Positions 53,895 through 64,000 of a DNA stretch of 64,000 bases are shown piece by piece. Under the pieces are notes generated by a model. That model worked only from the letters and a program-made list of their open reading frames with translations. It was not told the DNA's origin and searched no databases. The DNA is from Ceratothoa steindachneri (taxonomy: Eukaryota > Arthropoda > Malacostraca > Isopoda > Cymothoidae), in contig OZ018326.1 in assembly GCA_963969495.1 (NCBI GenBank), positions 152,396,306-152,460,305 of the forward strand, in the 5' to 3' direction. Position 1 is the first letter of the stretch; the number at the start of each line of letters is the position of its first letter. Both the position numbers and the translations under genes were made by a program.

Positions 53895-54745
53895 GGAGGA
53901 GAAGAGTGTTCATTTAATTTTTAGGAAAAGGGTTCATTTCTTTTTCATGAGGGGAAAACCGTTCATTTTTAGGAGGAGAAGTGTATTCATTTCTGTTTCA
54001 GGAGGGAAGTGTTTATTTCTTTTCAGGAGGGGGTTCATTTCTTTTTCAAGAGAGGAATTATGTTAATTTCTTTTTCAAGAGGGAAAGAGTGTTCATTTTA
54101 AGAGCGGAAGTGTGTTCATTTCCTTTTCAAAAGGAGAAGAGTATTCATTTCTTTCTCAGGGAGGGAACTGTGTTCAAATATTTTCCAGGAGGGAAAGTGT
54201 TCATTTCCTTTCAGGAGAGGAAAGGTATTCCTTTTTTTAGTATTGGAACAGTTCAAATCTTTCTTCTGAGGCGGGAGTGCTCATTTATTTTTCAAGAGGG
54301 AAAGTGTGTTATTTTTTTCATGGGGGAAGAGTGTTCATTTTTTTTAGGATGGGAAGAGTGCTGATTTTTTCAAGGGGAGAAGTGTTCATTTCTTTTTTAA
54401 GAGGGAAGATAATTAATTTCTTCTGCAGGACAGGACGTATGTCCTTTGTTTTTCAGGAAGGAAGTGTTCATTTCTTACTCAGGAATGGAAGGGTTCATTT
54501 CTTTTTCCAGAAGGGAAGAGTGTTCATTTCCTTTTCAGAAGGGGAAAAGTGTTCACTTTTTTCCGGAAGTGAAGATTGTTCATTTCTCTTTCCGGAGGGG
54601 AATAGTGTTCATTTCTTTTTCCGGAGAGGAAAAGTGTTTACTTCTTTTCCCGGAGGTGAAGACTGTTAACTTCGTTTTAAGAAGAGCAAGAGTCTTCGAA
54701 TATTCTTTTCAGGAGGGGAAGTGTGTTCTTCTTTTCTTATTTTCT
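53895..54745 (+). repeat. Degenerate 29-bp minisatellite
   Basis: About 29 imperfect units of the form TTCATTTCTTTTTCCGGAG-GGGAAGAGTG. The most regular part, 54480-54640, has successive units of exactly 29 bases. The overlapping + ORFs (53981-54874) are a result of the repetition: their translations cycle through phases of the same unit. Confidence 0.85.
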
Positions 54746-57106
54746 TTCAATCTTCCTCCATTTGTTCATCGCTTGCATAGACCGAGCATAGTTGCTGAAA
54801 ACGAATCGTCAGTTCTATTTTTAACTTTACAATGGATGCGTTTGTTTGGAAATCTTAGCGAATTAATTAGATAATTGCGTCACTCATCCACTCCGATTGT
54901 GGACGAGGTGGTTTTCGCCCGTTAATGAAATTCACATAAGATCAGAATGATCATCTCTATCATTCCTGAGGGCACTGAGGGTGGACTCTCATTAAACGGA
55001 GAGTGGTTCTTGATGACCGGTTGTACTATTTTTCCCCGAAACAGCAAACAGAGAACCCTATGATGACCAAGGGGAAGTCACCCATTCACGTCAAGGGAGT
55101 GCAGAATAGTCACTTGTTAGAGTGGGCTCCGTGGATGGAATGGTCGTGTATTGTGTGTGATAGCGATACGGATGCAACTGTCTTAGCATTCACTAGTCTC
55201 GGCGCACTGCCATTTGGAGATCATATCACAGTTTCGGATGTAACTAGAGCTTCTACCGTCAGTTACGGAATGGGGGGACGATGGATAGTTCAGAAACTGT
55301 CTCTCCAATTAAGAAGTTATAAGGAAAAAAAAGTCTCCATTCTTTTGTTCTCGGTGTTAAACTAAAGCATTTACGTGCCCCACTAATCCACTGTCTAAAG
55401 GGAGTAGCACTAGCGATAAGGCCGTCTCGATGTTATCGGTTAACTCCCAGAAAAAGTAATTTTTTCAAAGCAACACAGAATCACGGCTCAAATTTTCCTT
55501 CCTACAACCACACAAGAGAGTTCAAAGCCCTCTCGAGTTTTGTTATTCCGCTCTTTGCACTTCGTTTTTATTGTTCCCCGTTCTTTCTTTGCCCACTTTC
55601 TCCATTCATTTGTCTTGCCCTCTCCTCATTTTTCACTCTACTTTATGTCAATACCCTCGTTGATTGAATTTTTTTTTCTTAATTTTTATGTTAATCCAAT
55701 ATTCAGAGTCTAATAATTATCATACATTTGCTGTACGTGCCATTTATCGTATCTACAATAGCCAGTCTACGCCCTGCCAAATTTAAATCTCAGCGGATGT
55801 AACGAACGTGGAATATTGAAGGAAATGACTAAAAATTCATGTAAGATGTGCCCCCTACTTTGATCCGTCACTTTCTGCAACAAGATATTAACTCGTCTCG
55901 TAGAGTCTCGCTGAATTTTATGTACATAGCAGAGATCCAAATGATCATTTCAAAGAGGAATAACTAAAAAGCTGAAGAAAAAGTGTCGGTGCAAAAGTAA
56001 TATTTCTGAATTGAACTCAGTTGAATTCTAAATGATTCGTTGCGGCAACGATTATGCCACAGCAGATCCAACTCCACTGATGGCTCATTAATGCTCTGCC
56101 GAGATAATTGGATTTTCTTTCATTCCACCTGACCCACTTCGTCCTTCCTGTGCCAGCATTGCAATATGCAATTGCGTTGCATATCTCTTTACCAACTCTT
56201 ATCGTTGTTTTTCAGGGGTAATAAAATTATTGTTAACTTTGAGTTATATGTACACAGTCCTCTCCAATTCAAATTGGTTCGCCGGCATTTTTCATTTGTG
56301 GGTGATGTCTCTCCACGTCGGTAGATCACAAGTAAACAGATGCCGTTGGCCAGTGCCTTAGAGGGTTTCCGTGCTTAAGTTATACGTTCACCCGCTCATA
56401 TCTATTTATTTAGGATGGGTCATCTTACAACTGTTTCTTCCATTAAGTATGATGTGCTTCGCTCTTAGGAGCTTTTATTAATGTTTATTTATAGATGCCT
56501 TATATGTGGAGTCATAGTGAAATTAAGCGAAAAGTAAAGAGTAATGTTTTCTTTCTTCAGTCTGACACTGTCGGATTTTCTTTTTTTTGTCGATCGAGTC
56601 AGTCTTGGAGGTCAATTTGGAGTCAAAAGGTTTTATGTGTCATTTAAATTTTTATTTTAATGATTAAATCGAGCCATATCTTACTCAAGAGAATATTATT
56701 TTCATTATGTTTCCTAGCAGATGTTTATTACAACAGGATGAATAAGCACGTAGATTCTAAGACCCGGTCTTGAAGTAGATGCGTAAGGACGGACGTAGAT
56801 CAATCTCAAAACTGTAAAAAAAAACACCTTATTGCACATTTATAAATTGTACGCCTACAGTTTTTTACAATTAACATTTACCAAATCATTCCTTGTTTGG
56901 CTCTGGCTGATGGTCAGATGAGTAGTCATTCAAGGCTGCGAAAGCGTCGACTTTTATGGGTTGGAGGATCAGTTGATCATGAGGTTACATAACACAATAT
57001 CTATTTTGGGTTTAATCAGTTTTACCTATGATTAGTTCACTCCACTTTAAAGAATGTAAAGCCATAAAATGGGTTCTTTTTCTTAACGGAAAAAGCCACA
57101 GATCTA
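54746..57106. other. Mostly featureless AT-rich sequence
   Basis: Apart from the orphan ORF at 55003-55365 I see no coding, RNA or repeat signature. T-rich tracts occur near 55668 and 56580. Confidence 0.4.
55003..55365 (+). CDS. Orphan ORF, 120 codons
   Basis: Starts MVLDDRLYYFSPKQQTEN and includes EWAPWMEWSCIVCDSDTDAT. Composition is less AT-rich than its surroundings and the translation is not low-complexity. No domain, signal peptide or membrane segment is evident. No splice or promoter context was found, so it may be chance or part of an unknown TE. Confidence 0.2.
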   Translation: MVLDDRLYYFSPKQQTENPMMTKGKSPIHVKGVQNSHLLEWAPWMEWSCIVCDSDTDATVLAFTSLGALPFGDHITVSDVTRASTVSYGMGGRWIVQKLSLQLRSYKEKKVSILLFSVLN

Positions 57107-58584
57107 CAGTTATGGCCAAAGGTTTTAAGACTACTATATTTTTTTCATATGAAAAAATTCATAGAACTAATCAAACGTTGAATTTTCTTTTAGTGTGTTT
57201 GTATCATAATTTGATAGCGAGATATAAAAAAAAATAGAGCCCAAACCCATTTTATTAATAAAGACAGTCATTTGATGCGCTCAGTCAATATTTACAATAA
57301 TGTCCCTTGTTCTTCAGGATTGCTTCTATTTATTTTGGCATGCTGGAGACCAAATTTAGGAGGGTTTCGTGACTAATATTGCTCTTTTTATGTCCAATAA
57401 GCACCAGGAACTGCTTACAATTAGATGGCTTCGGTTTATCAACCGCCAGTTTGATTATCACCCACAAATTCTTTCTTGTGTTCAAATCTGGCGAATTCCC
57501 GTTCCAAGGTCCCAAAGGTTCGATGTTATTTTCAGTCACGATCTTTGTTACTTCTTTTGTTTTGTGACAAGTTGTGCCATCATGCTGAAAAATACAGCTA
57601 TTATCCCCAAATTGGTCCTGAACTGTTAGGAAAATGTGCTGATGAAGCACATTTTAGGACCATTTTAAGTTCAGGGCCGTGTTCTTGGGCAAAATTCATA
57701 GTATTCCAGTTCCCTTAGATGAGAAGCAACCCCAGACATGGAGAGTGTCCAGATGCTTCACCGTGGTCGCGACACAGGAATCGTGAAAGCATTTCCCTTT
57801 TCTCATCCAACAAAGCATCATAGAGAATCTCCCAACAAACGGAAGGAAGCTTCTTCAGTGAATATTACTTTGTCCCAGTCTTCAACAGTCCATTTTTTTA
57901 TATTTTCTACAAAACTGGGTTCTATCATTAAATTTGGGTTAACATGAGGCTTCATGCAGCCTTTCTCTACTTGAGACCTTTGTCGAAAGGTCTCCGTCTC
58001 ACTGTGCGCGTTGAAGCGTTCACTCCTGCCTCTTTCCAATACTGAGCAAGCTTGGCACGGGAAACAACCCAAACCTTTAGTTGGGACCTTACCAGGAAGC
58101 TCTTGGGCGTCCAGAAGACTTCTTCACAGCAGTGTAACCACTCTTTTTAAAGTCATTAATGATACTAAAGATGGTGCTCCTTGGTTCAATACCTTTAGCA
58201 ACTATCTCTTTGCAGTCCAGGCCACTTTGGTGCAGAGTAACATTATTTGCAGGCTTTTCGTTGGAAAAGACCAATTCTGGAATGAAAAACGATTCAAACA
58301 TTTATTATTTTTTTTAATACGAAATAAATTTTAATTACACATCATTCATTTAGCCAATATTTGTCAGCATTTTACCCTGTTCGAGGACTGAAACTCACCT
58401 TCTACAGGAACAGGACCAGAGCGCGATTTTGTGGATTCAGCACAGGAATAGTTTTTTTTAAATGCTGACTTATTAATAAACCTGCAATGATTTAAATATA
58501 ATAATTATTGCTATCGTGTAAATTTTAAAAACTAATGAAAAAACTAAAAATACATTTTAGTCGCAAGACTTTTGGCCATAACTG
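57107..58584 (-). mobile_element. Tc1-like DNA transposon with both inverted repeats, inactive
   Basis: Both ends are CAGTTATGGCCAAA (left 57107, right ending 58584 as its complement), flanked by TA (57105-57106 and 58585-58586), the target duplication of Tc1/mariner elements. The inverted repeats continue imperfectly for about 30 bases (left GGTTTTAAGACT, right inner AGTCTTGCGACT). Length is 1478 bp. The transposase reads on minus. Confidence 0.85.
57330..58301 (-). pseudogene. Tc1-like transposase, frameshifted and mutated at catalytic positions
   Basis: On minus: LHQSGLDCKEIVAKGIEPRS and TIFSIINDFKKSG (first helix-turn-helix), KKSSGRPRASW (GRPR AT-hook), then shifted, WTVEDWDKVIFTEEASFRL, where the usual catalytic FTDE reads FTEE. 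After stops come CIFQHDGTTCHKTKEV with the second Asp, and WNGNSPDLNTRKNLW, where the usual DLNPIEN reads DLNTRKN so the final Glu is lost. Start and middle are broken by frameshifts near 58085 and 57815. The loss of two of three catalytic acids shows this copy is dead. Confidence 0.75.
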
Positions 58585-59700
58585 TAGCCAAGAGGGGCCT
58601 ATAATCGCTTTAGTAGGCTACATCCTCTCGCATATTGATTATTATGATAATCCTCTTAAACATCTTTTGAGATTGCATCAACAGCTTGAGCATATTATAC
58701 GAGAAGCCTCGGGATTATCGCAATTCTCGCATCCTTGGCGTCGCCCCTGGTTCTTCCGCCCTATTCGGAGAACTAAACAGGGGTGCTTAAGAGCCTACGA
58801 TAAGCATCTTAGGGACTGGTCTTACACGCAGTCGAAAGATGGCTGCGCCCTGCCTTACCTTCACCCTCGTCACTCACACTTCGGCGATTAGGCCCATGTA
58901 GGCCGACGCCAGACGGAATCTTCAAAGACTAAAAATTGCCACTCACTCCTACTACCATATTCTGAAATCGGCTCCGATTAACTTCCACCAGTCGTATTAT
59001 CCCAAAATCATCACTGCCCAATTATTTGCGTTCTTTTATGAAAAGTTTGTTTATATTCTATGTGATATTCTATTTACCTCTTATTTCGCCTCATGGTACT
59101 CCACCCTACTCCTTCATCTTAACTTCTCTTTCTTCTCATGAAAAAAACTCCCTTATTATCTCATCAAAAATGACATATTCTCCTCTTGAATCTTTTCTCA
59201 AAGTCCCTACCGTCGGTTTCTCCCTATTCCCCTCCCTTATTTCCTTCGTCTCTTTAACGCCTCTCTCTCTCTCTCATCAGTTGTGGTATCACCCGATTTC
59301 AAACGCGTCGATGTTCACCCATTCTAAAGAAACACCCCTTGGACCCAAACGAGCGGCAAACAACCGACAAATCTGTCAACTCCCATTCCTTTCGAAAGTC
59401 ATTGAAAGGCTGGCGTCAACTCACGTTTTTTATCATATGCCTTACTCCAACATTGATTTCATCTTCTAGCACGGATTCGCATCACGGAATCCACTCTCTT
59501 GAATGTTGCTGACTGCCTTCCTCGAGAGGCTGATGATAGTTAACCTTCCATTCTAGTACTTCTTGATCTCTCTGCAGCCTTTGATACTGTCAATCACACT
59601 GTTCTTCTTCATCTCATTCATGAATTCTTTAGGCTTCTGAAACATCCATTAACTGGGTCCGCCCTTACCTATCATTACTATTCAATCTGTTCATTTTCGT

Positions 59701-59707
59701 ATATATA

Positions 59708-59794
<87 letters not shown>
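59701..59794 (+). repeat. (TA)n microsatellite
   Basis: About 45 TA units with one interruption near 59714. Confidence 0.9.
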
Positions 59795-59796
<2 letters not shown>

Positions 59797-59996
59797 TGAA
59801 AATAACATGGCACGTAATATACAAAGGATGTATTTAACAGCCCAAAGAAATGAAAACTGCTCTCACAACCTGGAAAACGCTAAGGAAGATATTGCATGAA
59901 CCATTAAAAGCTTATGAAAAAAAATGGTAGAAAATAGAAACGAAGGAAATAGAAATAGGGAAAATTATTTTAATCGCTATATGAAAGTGAATAAAG

Positions 59997-60072
59997 TTGG
60001 ATTCGAACCTATGTCATCAAGTGCTATGACTATCAGAACCACGACGCTCATCGACTGAGCTAACCATGTTCA
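59997..60072 (-). tRNA. tRNA-like pseudogene or SINE head
   Basis: On minus: GGTTAGCTCAGTCGATGAGC is a good A box with D-stem GCTC/GAGC, and about 45 bases later GGTTCGAATCC is a perfect B box. The anticodon stem and acceptor stem do not pair properly, so it is unlikely to be a functional tRNA gene; a tRNA-derived SINE head is likelier. It sits in the loop between the arms of the inverted duplication. Confidence 0.45.
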
Positions 60073-60364
60073 ATCTCAATCTCAACCCCTATTTTCTCCG
60101 TTTCTATTTTCTTTCATAAGCTTTTAATGGTTGATGTAATATCTTCCTTAGCGTTTTCCAGGTTGTGAGAGCAGTTTTCATTTCTTTGGGCTGTTAAATA
60201 CATCCTTTGTATATAATATATATACGAAAATGAACAGATTGAATAGTAATGATAGGTAAGAGCGGACCCAGTTAATGGATGTTTCAGAAGCCTAAAGAAT
60301 TCATGAATGAGATGAAGAAGAACAGTGTGATTGACAGTATCAAAGGCTGCAGAGAGATCAAGAA

Positions 60365-60402
<38 letters not shown>

Positions 60403-61675
60403 TTCTTCCAATTTGTCTTCTTATCGGTTTATCGTTGTATTATTAAGAGGATTAACGCCTCTAGTTATCTTTCACCGCAGCCTAGTTTGGAGAGGCGATT
60501 ATGAATCATCGAACGGCGCGCGACATCATTATATAATGGCCTTCGGACAACTTGCTGAAACTCAATCATGATAAAACTGAAATGATTCGGGGGTCACTCC
60601 TTCAGATGTCGCTCGCTATAAAAATATTGCTCCTTTTCTTAATCCTGTACCACCTAGCTTCCATTTCATAACACCGCTAAAAATCTGGGTGTCTCCTTCG
60701 ATAGTCAACTAACTCGTATAACTTAGTCGCTAATGCCTACACGTCTTTACTCTGCTTCCTCGGGAATCTCAGCTTTATCCGCTCTCAATTTAATTATAAT
60801 ATCTTTGAGGTCGCCATCCACGCTTTCGCTACCATACCTACTGTAATTCCCTTTGGACCCCCTGATTCCAATTTTCAATCTTTGCAACGGGTTTAAAACT
60901 TTGTACCCAAGTTCTTCTCGCTGAGCACTTTTCTCTTGTGCAACACCCATGCCCCGTGAAGTGCACTCGTTGCCTATTCATTCTCGCATCGTCTTCAAGG
61001 TCCTCCTTCTTAATTAAAAGATCATAAATGTAACTTGAGCCTCTTACCTGTTTTCATCTCGACACTTATAAGGGGAATGCCAGAGATCCTTTCATTCGGG
61101 CTCTGGCCCTTCATTGCTTGTACGTCGTAGTCGTCTCTGCTCCATCGGTGATTCTTCATTCTCGATGTTTTGTCCTAGGATCTGAAATGATCACTCAGCC
61201 TTTATATGCTCACCCCACTCACTCGGTGCCTTCAAACTTGCCTTAAAGAACCACCTCTTCTCCCAAGCATTTTCTTAGCTGGTAGACAGGCGCTCTATGA
61301 AAGCCCATCATCACCTTGGAGAGCGCCATGAAAATAAAAGAATATTATTATTATTGGTAAAGTTCAGAGAATTTATACAAATTTAACCATGGTTGCTTTT
61401 TTATTTTATATTTTTGTATATTCGAAATTTTTATCTAAGCTATTTACATAATAGATTTTAAATTTAATCTTTAACACGAGGAAATAGCTAGTGGAACCTA
61501 AAAACGAGTAGAGCTAACTGAGGAGTGGAAAAGCAGCTCCTTTTGTCCCTAACAATATATTTTAAAAACACGAATTTGGGGATGGGTTAAATATAAAGAA
61601 ATGCATGAGGAAAAGAAGCAGAAGAAGAAAAGAAGGAAGGTGAGGATGAGGAGAGGAAGAAGAAGGAGAAGAGAA

Positions 61676-62290
61676 GAAAGAAGTGGGATCTTTTATCTTA
61701 TTATGGCGCAATTTCCTCTCCTCAGCCAGATGGCTGAGCGGCCGATTACTCGAGTGAGTAGCTCCTCAGATAGATGTCTGAACTCCCTTTCTCATGCGTG
61801 GGAATCGAAGGAGGGGGTTATTTTTATATTATATTTATTTGGTTGTTTTGGTGGGGTGAAGAAGAGGAAAGTAAAATAAAATAAAAGTTAAGGAAATTTT
61901 AAAAAGTAAAAAACAAACATCATTTAGTAAAAAAAAGTTAAGGGAAGTAAAAAAAGTAAAAGCTAACCGTTATCTAATGGATAAAACTTTACAACGTCTT
62001 TGTAAATTTGAGCAACTAAGTCTTTTGCTTTATTCTGTTGCCTCCATAAAAACCCGCACATATTAAAGGAGGCGATCAGAGAACGATCGGTTCCACATTT
62101 TCTTTTATTCCTCATTTTCGCCTCGGTTTAAAGAGACTCTATTTGGTTTGTGTGGTTACCTGTTTCTGGATTGTTTAAAATGGCACAGGTTACTCACTCG
62201 AGTAACCGGCCATTCAGTCATCTGGCCGAGGAGAAGAAATTGCGCCATAATAAGAAAAAAGACCCAAGAAGTGAAAAAAGAAGAAGAAGA
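61676..62290. repeat. Inverted pair of SINE-like units
   Basis: 61690-61775 (ATCTTATTATGGCGCAATTT ... GGCTGAGCGG ... TTACTCGAGTGAGTA) recurs as its reverse complement at 62189-62275. GCCAGATGGCTGAGCGG resembles the A box of tRNA-Leu, and about 65 bases later GCGTGGGAATCGAAGG resembles a damaged B box, so both arms may be heads of a tRNA-Leu-derived SINE. A foldback MITE of about 590 bp with roughly 85-bp terminal repeats is the alternative. Purine-rich (GAA)n-like stretches flank it on both sides (61600-61680, 62275-62470). Confidence 0.5.
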
Positions 62291-62534
62291 AGAGTAAAAG
62301 GAGAAGTATAATAGAAGGATGAGGACAAAAAGAAGAAGAATAGGAAGAGTAGGAGAAAAAGAAGAGACGGAAGAAGAAGAAAAAGAGAAGTAGGGGAGGA
62401 GGAGAAATAGAGGAGAGAAACATAGAATAAATAGGAGGAAGAGAAGAAAGGATCGAAGAGTAGGAGAAGCAAGGGCTTGTTAGTATATAAAGTTTTAGTA
62501 GATTGTAAATAGATAAATGAAGATCTTCGTTTTC

Positions 62535-63447
62535 TGTCAGAGAGCGAGAGAGAGACACGTAGGACGGAATGCTATGCATCAATTATAGCAGATTAGCTAA
62601 TTTAGTATAGCAGTCGGGCAAAATTCGAGTCGAAAATATACTAATGAGATCGGCTTCTTTTGAAGACACTTAACTTCCGTTCGAATAAAACGTCCCATAT
62701 AGCGAGTCTAATTGTAAAAATGGGAGGTTCCGCGAGATGTCGTGAACTGTCTAATATTCACTTCCGGCGGCTCTGTATAAATAGTAAAGTATCAACCTGG
62801 GAAAAATTATTATTTTGCCAAGAGGACACGACGCATAAGCTTCTTTCTCTCGTCCTCCCATACCCTAAGAGCCCGAAGACAAGAAAAAAAAGAAAAGAAA
62901 AAATTTCCTGATGTAAGCTTCCTAGAGAGGAGACAAACTTATACACTGCTATATTCGAGCCCAGATCCCCCCTCCCCTTTTCCGGCCAAATTCTTCCTCG
63001 ATCCCTACTTTCGAGGCTGACAGTGGTTACTGGAAGACAGGTTCTATCCTCGGTCATAACTTCAAACAGCTGAGTTCTAATCGGCCCTAAGTGCAAACTC
63101 AACCCGTTCCGTTGGAAAGTAATCGATCTCGACGCTATTAAGACCAGTGATTCCTTTGCATTTATCTTTCATGTCCATTAATTTATTTTTGTTTGTACAG
63201 TAGTAAAGATTATTTTATTTGTCCCAGTTTGATATCCAGAACCTCCTAGATAGTTGATTTAATTCTACTAAGTGTAGCTGTTGTCATAAGGAAACTAGTC
63301 ACTCTTACGAGCTTTATTGCAACCCATATTTAAATTGCACCATTCGAGGCAAGGCCCAATTGCAGAGTTGCCCTGCGCGCTATCTGTTATCCTTTCCGGG
63401 ACACGGAAAGCAAACGGAGGTCAGGAGATCTAACTTGACCTACGACA
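62535..63447 (+). repeat. Solo LTR of the Gmr1-like family, with target-site duplication
   Basis: 913 bp, TGTCAGAGAGCG ... CTACGACA, matching the LTRs at 26282 and 32597. It is flanked by TTTTC on both sides (62530-62534 and 63448-63452), a 5-bp target-site duplication. No internal region follows, so it arose by recombination between two LTRs. It defines the true LTR ends for the family. Confidence 0.9.
62776..62784 (+). promoter_or_regulatory. LTR TATA box
   Basis: TATAAATAG, third copy of the conserved site. Confidence 0.5.
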
Positions 63448-63452
63448 TTTTC

Positions 63453-63795
63453 TGTTTCCCACTCTTTATTTGGAAGCGAATTTTAAATTTCCAAGTGACA
63501 GTGAGAGGATAATAATAATACTGATAATAATATTATTATCTTGATTTTAGAAAACTGAAAAAACATACCAGGTTACTCATTAACTAAACAAAAAAAAATG
63601 TACCTTTTTTTACCAAAGGAGCAGCATCTTCCCTCCTCATTTTGCTCTACTCGTTTTTAGGGGACAATAGATATTTCCTCCTGATAAAGATTAAAATTGA
63701 AAATCTATTTTAGAAATAACTTCGATAAAAATTTCGAATATACCAAAAAAAAAAAAAAAAGAAGCAACCATGGTTAAATTTTCATAACTTTTCTA
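63453..63795. other. AT-rich spacer
   Basis: Contains short AAT/ATT repeats near 63505-63540 and an A run near 63745. No gene. Confidence 0.4.
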
Positions 63796-64000
63796 AACCT
63801 CAATCAATCAATCAATCTCCTATGGCACCCACAGGATCAAAGAGCCGTAATAAACTCTCTCCACTAGTACTTATCCTGAGCCATCTCCTCCAATTCACCA
63901 TCCCAAATATCTCAGGCCTCTCTTTTCATCGTCTTATCCACGTTTCCTTGGTCTACCTCTCCCCCTTCTTCCAGCTGCTCCCCACTTCGGTGCATACTGC
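63796..64000 (-). pseudogene. 3' end of an RTE-like endonuclease-RT element (continues beyond the window)
   Basis: On minus, entering from the right edge: GAAGRRGRGRPRKR-DD (the 'rrGRPrkRWiddv' block near the C-terminus of these polyproteins), then a short decayed end with W-RW-R remnants, and a tail of four ATTG units (CAATCAATCAATCAAT on +, 63801-63818). The body of the element lies outside the window. Confidence 0.5.

Larger units (their letters stand above)
59558..60367. repeat. Large inverted duplication (hairpin) inside the L2-like element
   Basis: The left arm 59558-59960 and the right arm 60086-60367 are reverse complements with only scattered differences, over both L2 sequence (LLDLSAAFDTV block) and about 150 bases of unrelated sequence (GGATGTATTTAACAGCCCAA). 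The left arm has about 110 extra bases, mostly (TA)n. The spacer 59961-60085 holds a tRNA-like sequence. A second (TA)n lies just outside the right arm (60368-60400). Confidence 0.85.
58600..61365 (+). mobile_element. L2-like non-LTR element, decayed, with (ATT)n tail
   Basis: The + strand carries, across frames: a pre-RT region near 58640-59000; ISKVIERL-type NRQICQLPFLSKVIERLAST (family 'NYRPIsnLpFlSKvlEr'); FQHGF-like DFIF-HGFASR; then LLDLSAAFDTVNHTVLLHLI (catalytic Asp) at 59560-59640. An inverted duplication follows, then KLNHDKTEMI, SDVARYKNIAPFLNPVPP and, near 60960, VHSRIVFKVLLLN. The end, FKLALKNHLFS and HHHLGERHENK, is the typical L2-like C-terminus, followed by AATAAAAGAATATTATTATTATT. 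YADD was not found, probably lost to the rearrangement. Confidence 0.6.

Noticed and set aside
53981..54874. Overlapping + ORFs rich in Phe, Ser and Gly
   Set aside because: Direct product of the 29-bp minisatellite.
62214..62582. Minus ORFs rich in Ser, Phe and Leu
   Set aside because: Translation of a purine-rich low-complexity tract.

Overview
This is repeat-dominated animal nuclear DNA. It has no operons, is AT-rich, carries long (TA)n, (GA)n and C-tract microsatellites, and nearly every protein-like stretch belongs to a transposable element (TE). The combination of TE families best fits an arthropod, most likely a decapod crustacean. These families are CR1/L2-like, RTE-like and I/Jockey-like non-LTR elements, Tc1 transposons, Ty3/gypsy elements with integrase placed before reverse transcriptase (RT), and a multicopy arthropod protein family without a name. 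The host assignment is an inference from recalled family resemblance, not from a search.

Layout. 0.4-9 kb: decayed fragments (RTE-like endonuclease and RT, a Tc1 transposase, one copy of an unnamed multicopy family called family X here) and one convincing host terminal exon (1890-2070). 9.3-23.1 kb: a nested stack. An old I/Jockey-type element on + is interrupted by a young, internally deleted LTR element (10504-16525) and, inside its RNase H domain, by a 5'-truncated CR1-like element on - (19432 to about 21130). A second decayed I/Jockey copy follows. 24.2-26.3 kb: another Jockey 3' fragment and the second family X copy. 26.3-33.8 kb: a longer, decayed LTR element whose order is gag, protease, integrase, RT, RNase H, the Gmr1-like order. 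35.4-53.75 kb: three non-LTR elements head to tail, all on -. The first is broken, the second is nearly intact but carries an apparently perfect 1629-bp tandem duplication, and the third (48056-53751) has both ORFs open and looks complete. 53.9-64 kb: a 29-bp minisatellite, a Tc1 element with both TIRs, an L2-like element holding a large inverted duplication, an inverted pair of SINE-like units, a solo LTR with a 5-bp target duplication, and an RTE-like tail.

Most notable signal. The 5' UTR of the first tandem non-LTR element (39690-40560) holds eight copies of a short motif. In each copy a constant core sits inside a closing stem whose sequence differs between copies but stays paired. Nearly all the A.C mismatches on the + strand become G.U pairs on the - strand, which is the element's sense strand. 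This points to a repeated structured RNA that I do not recognise.

How the pieces relate. The two LTR elements share gag and pol ancestry. The short one lost capsid, most of integrase and the RT palm without losing its reading frame, so it was probably mobilised by a fuller relative. The intact tandem non-LTR element encodes a three-zinc-knuckle RNA-binding protein and an endonuclease-RT, enough in principle for its own retrotransposition.
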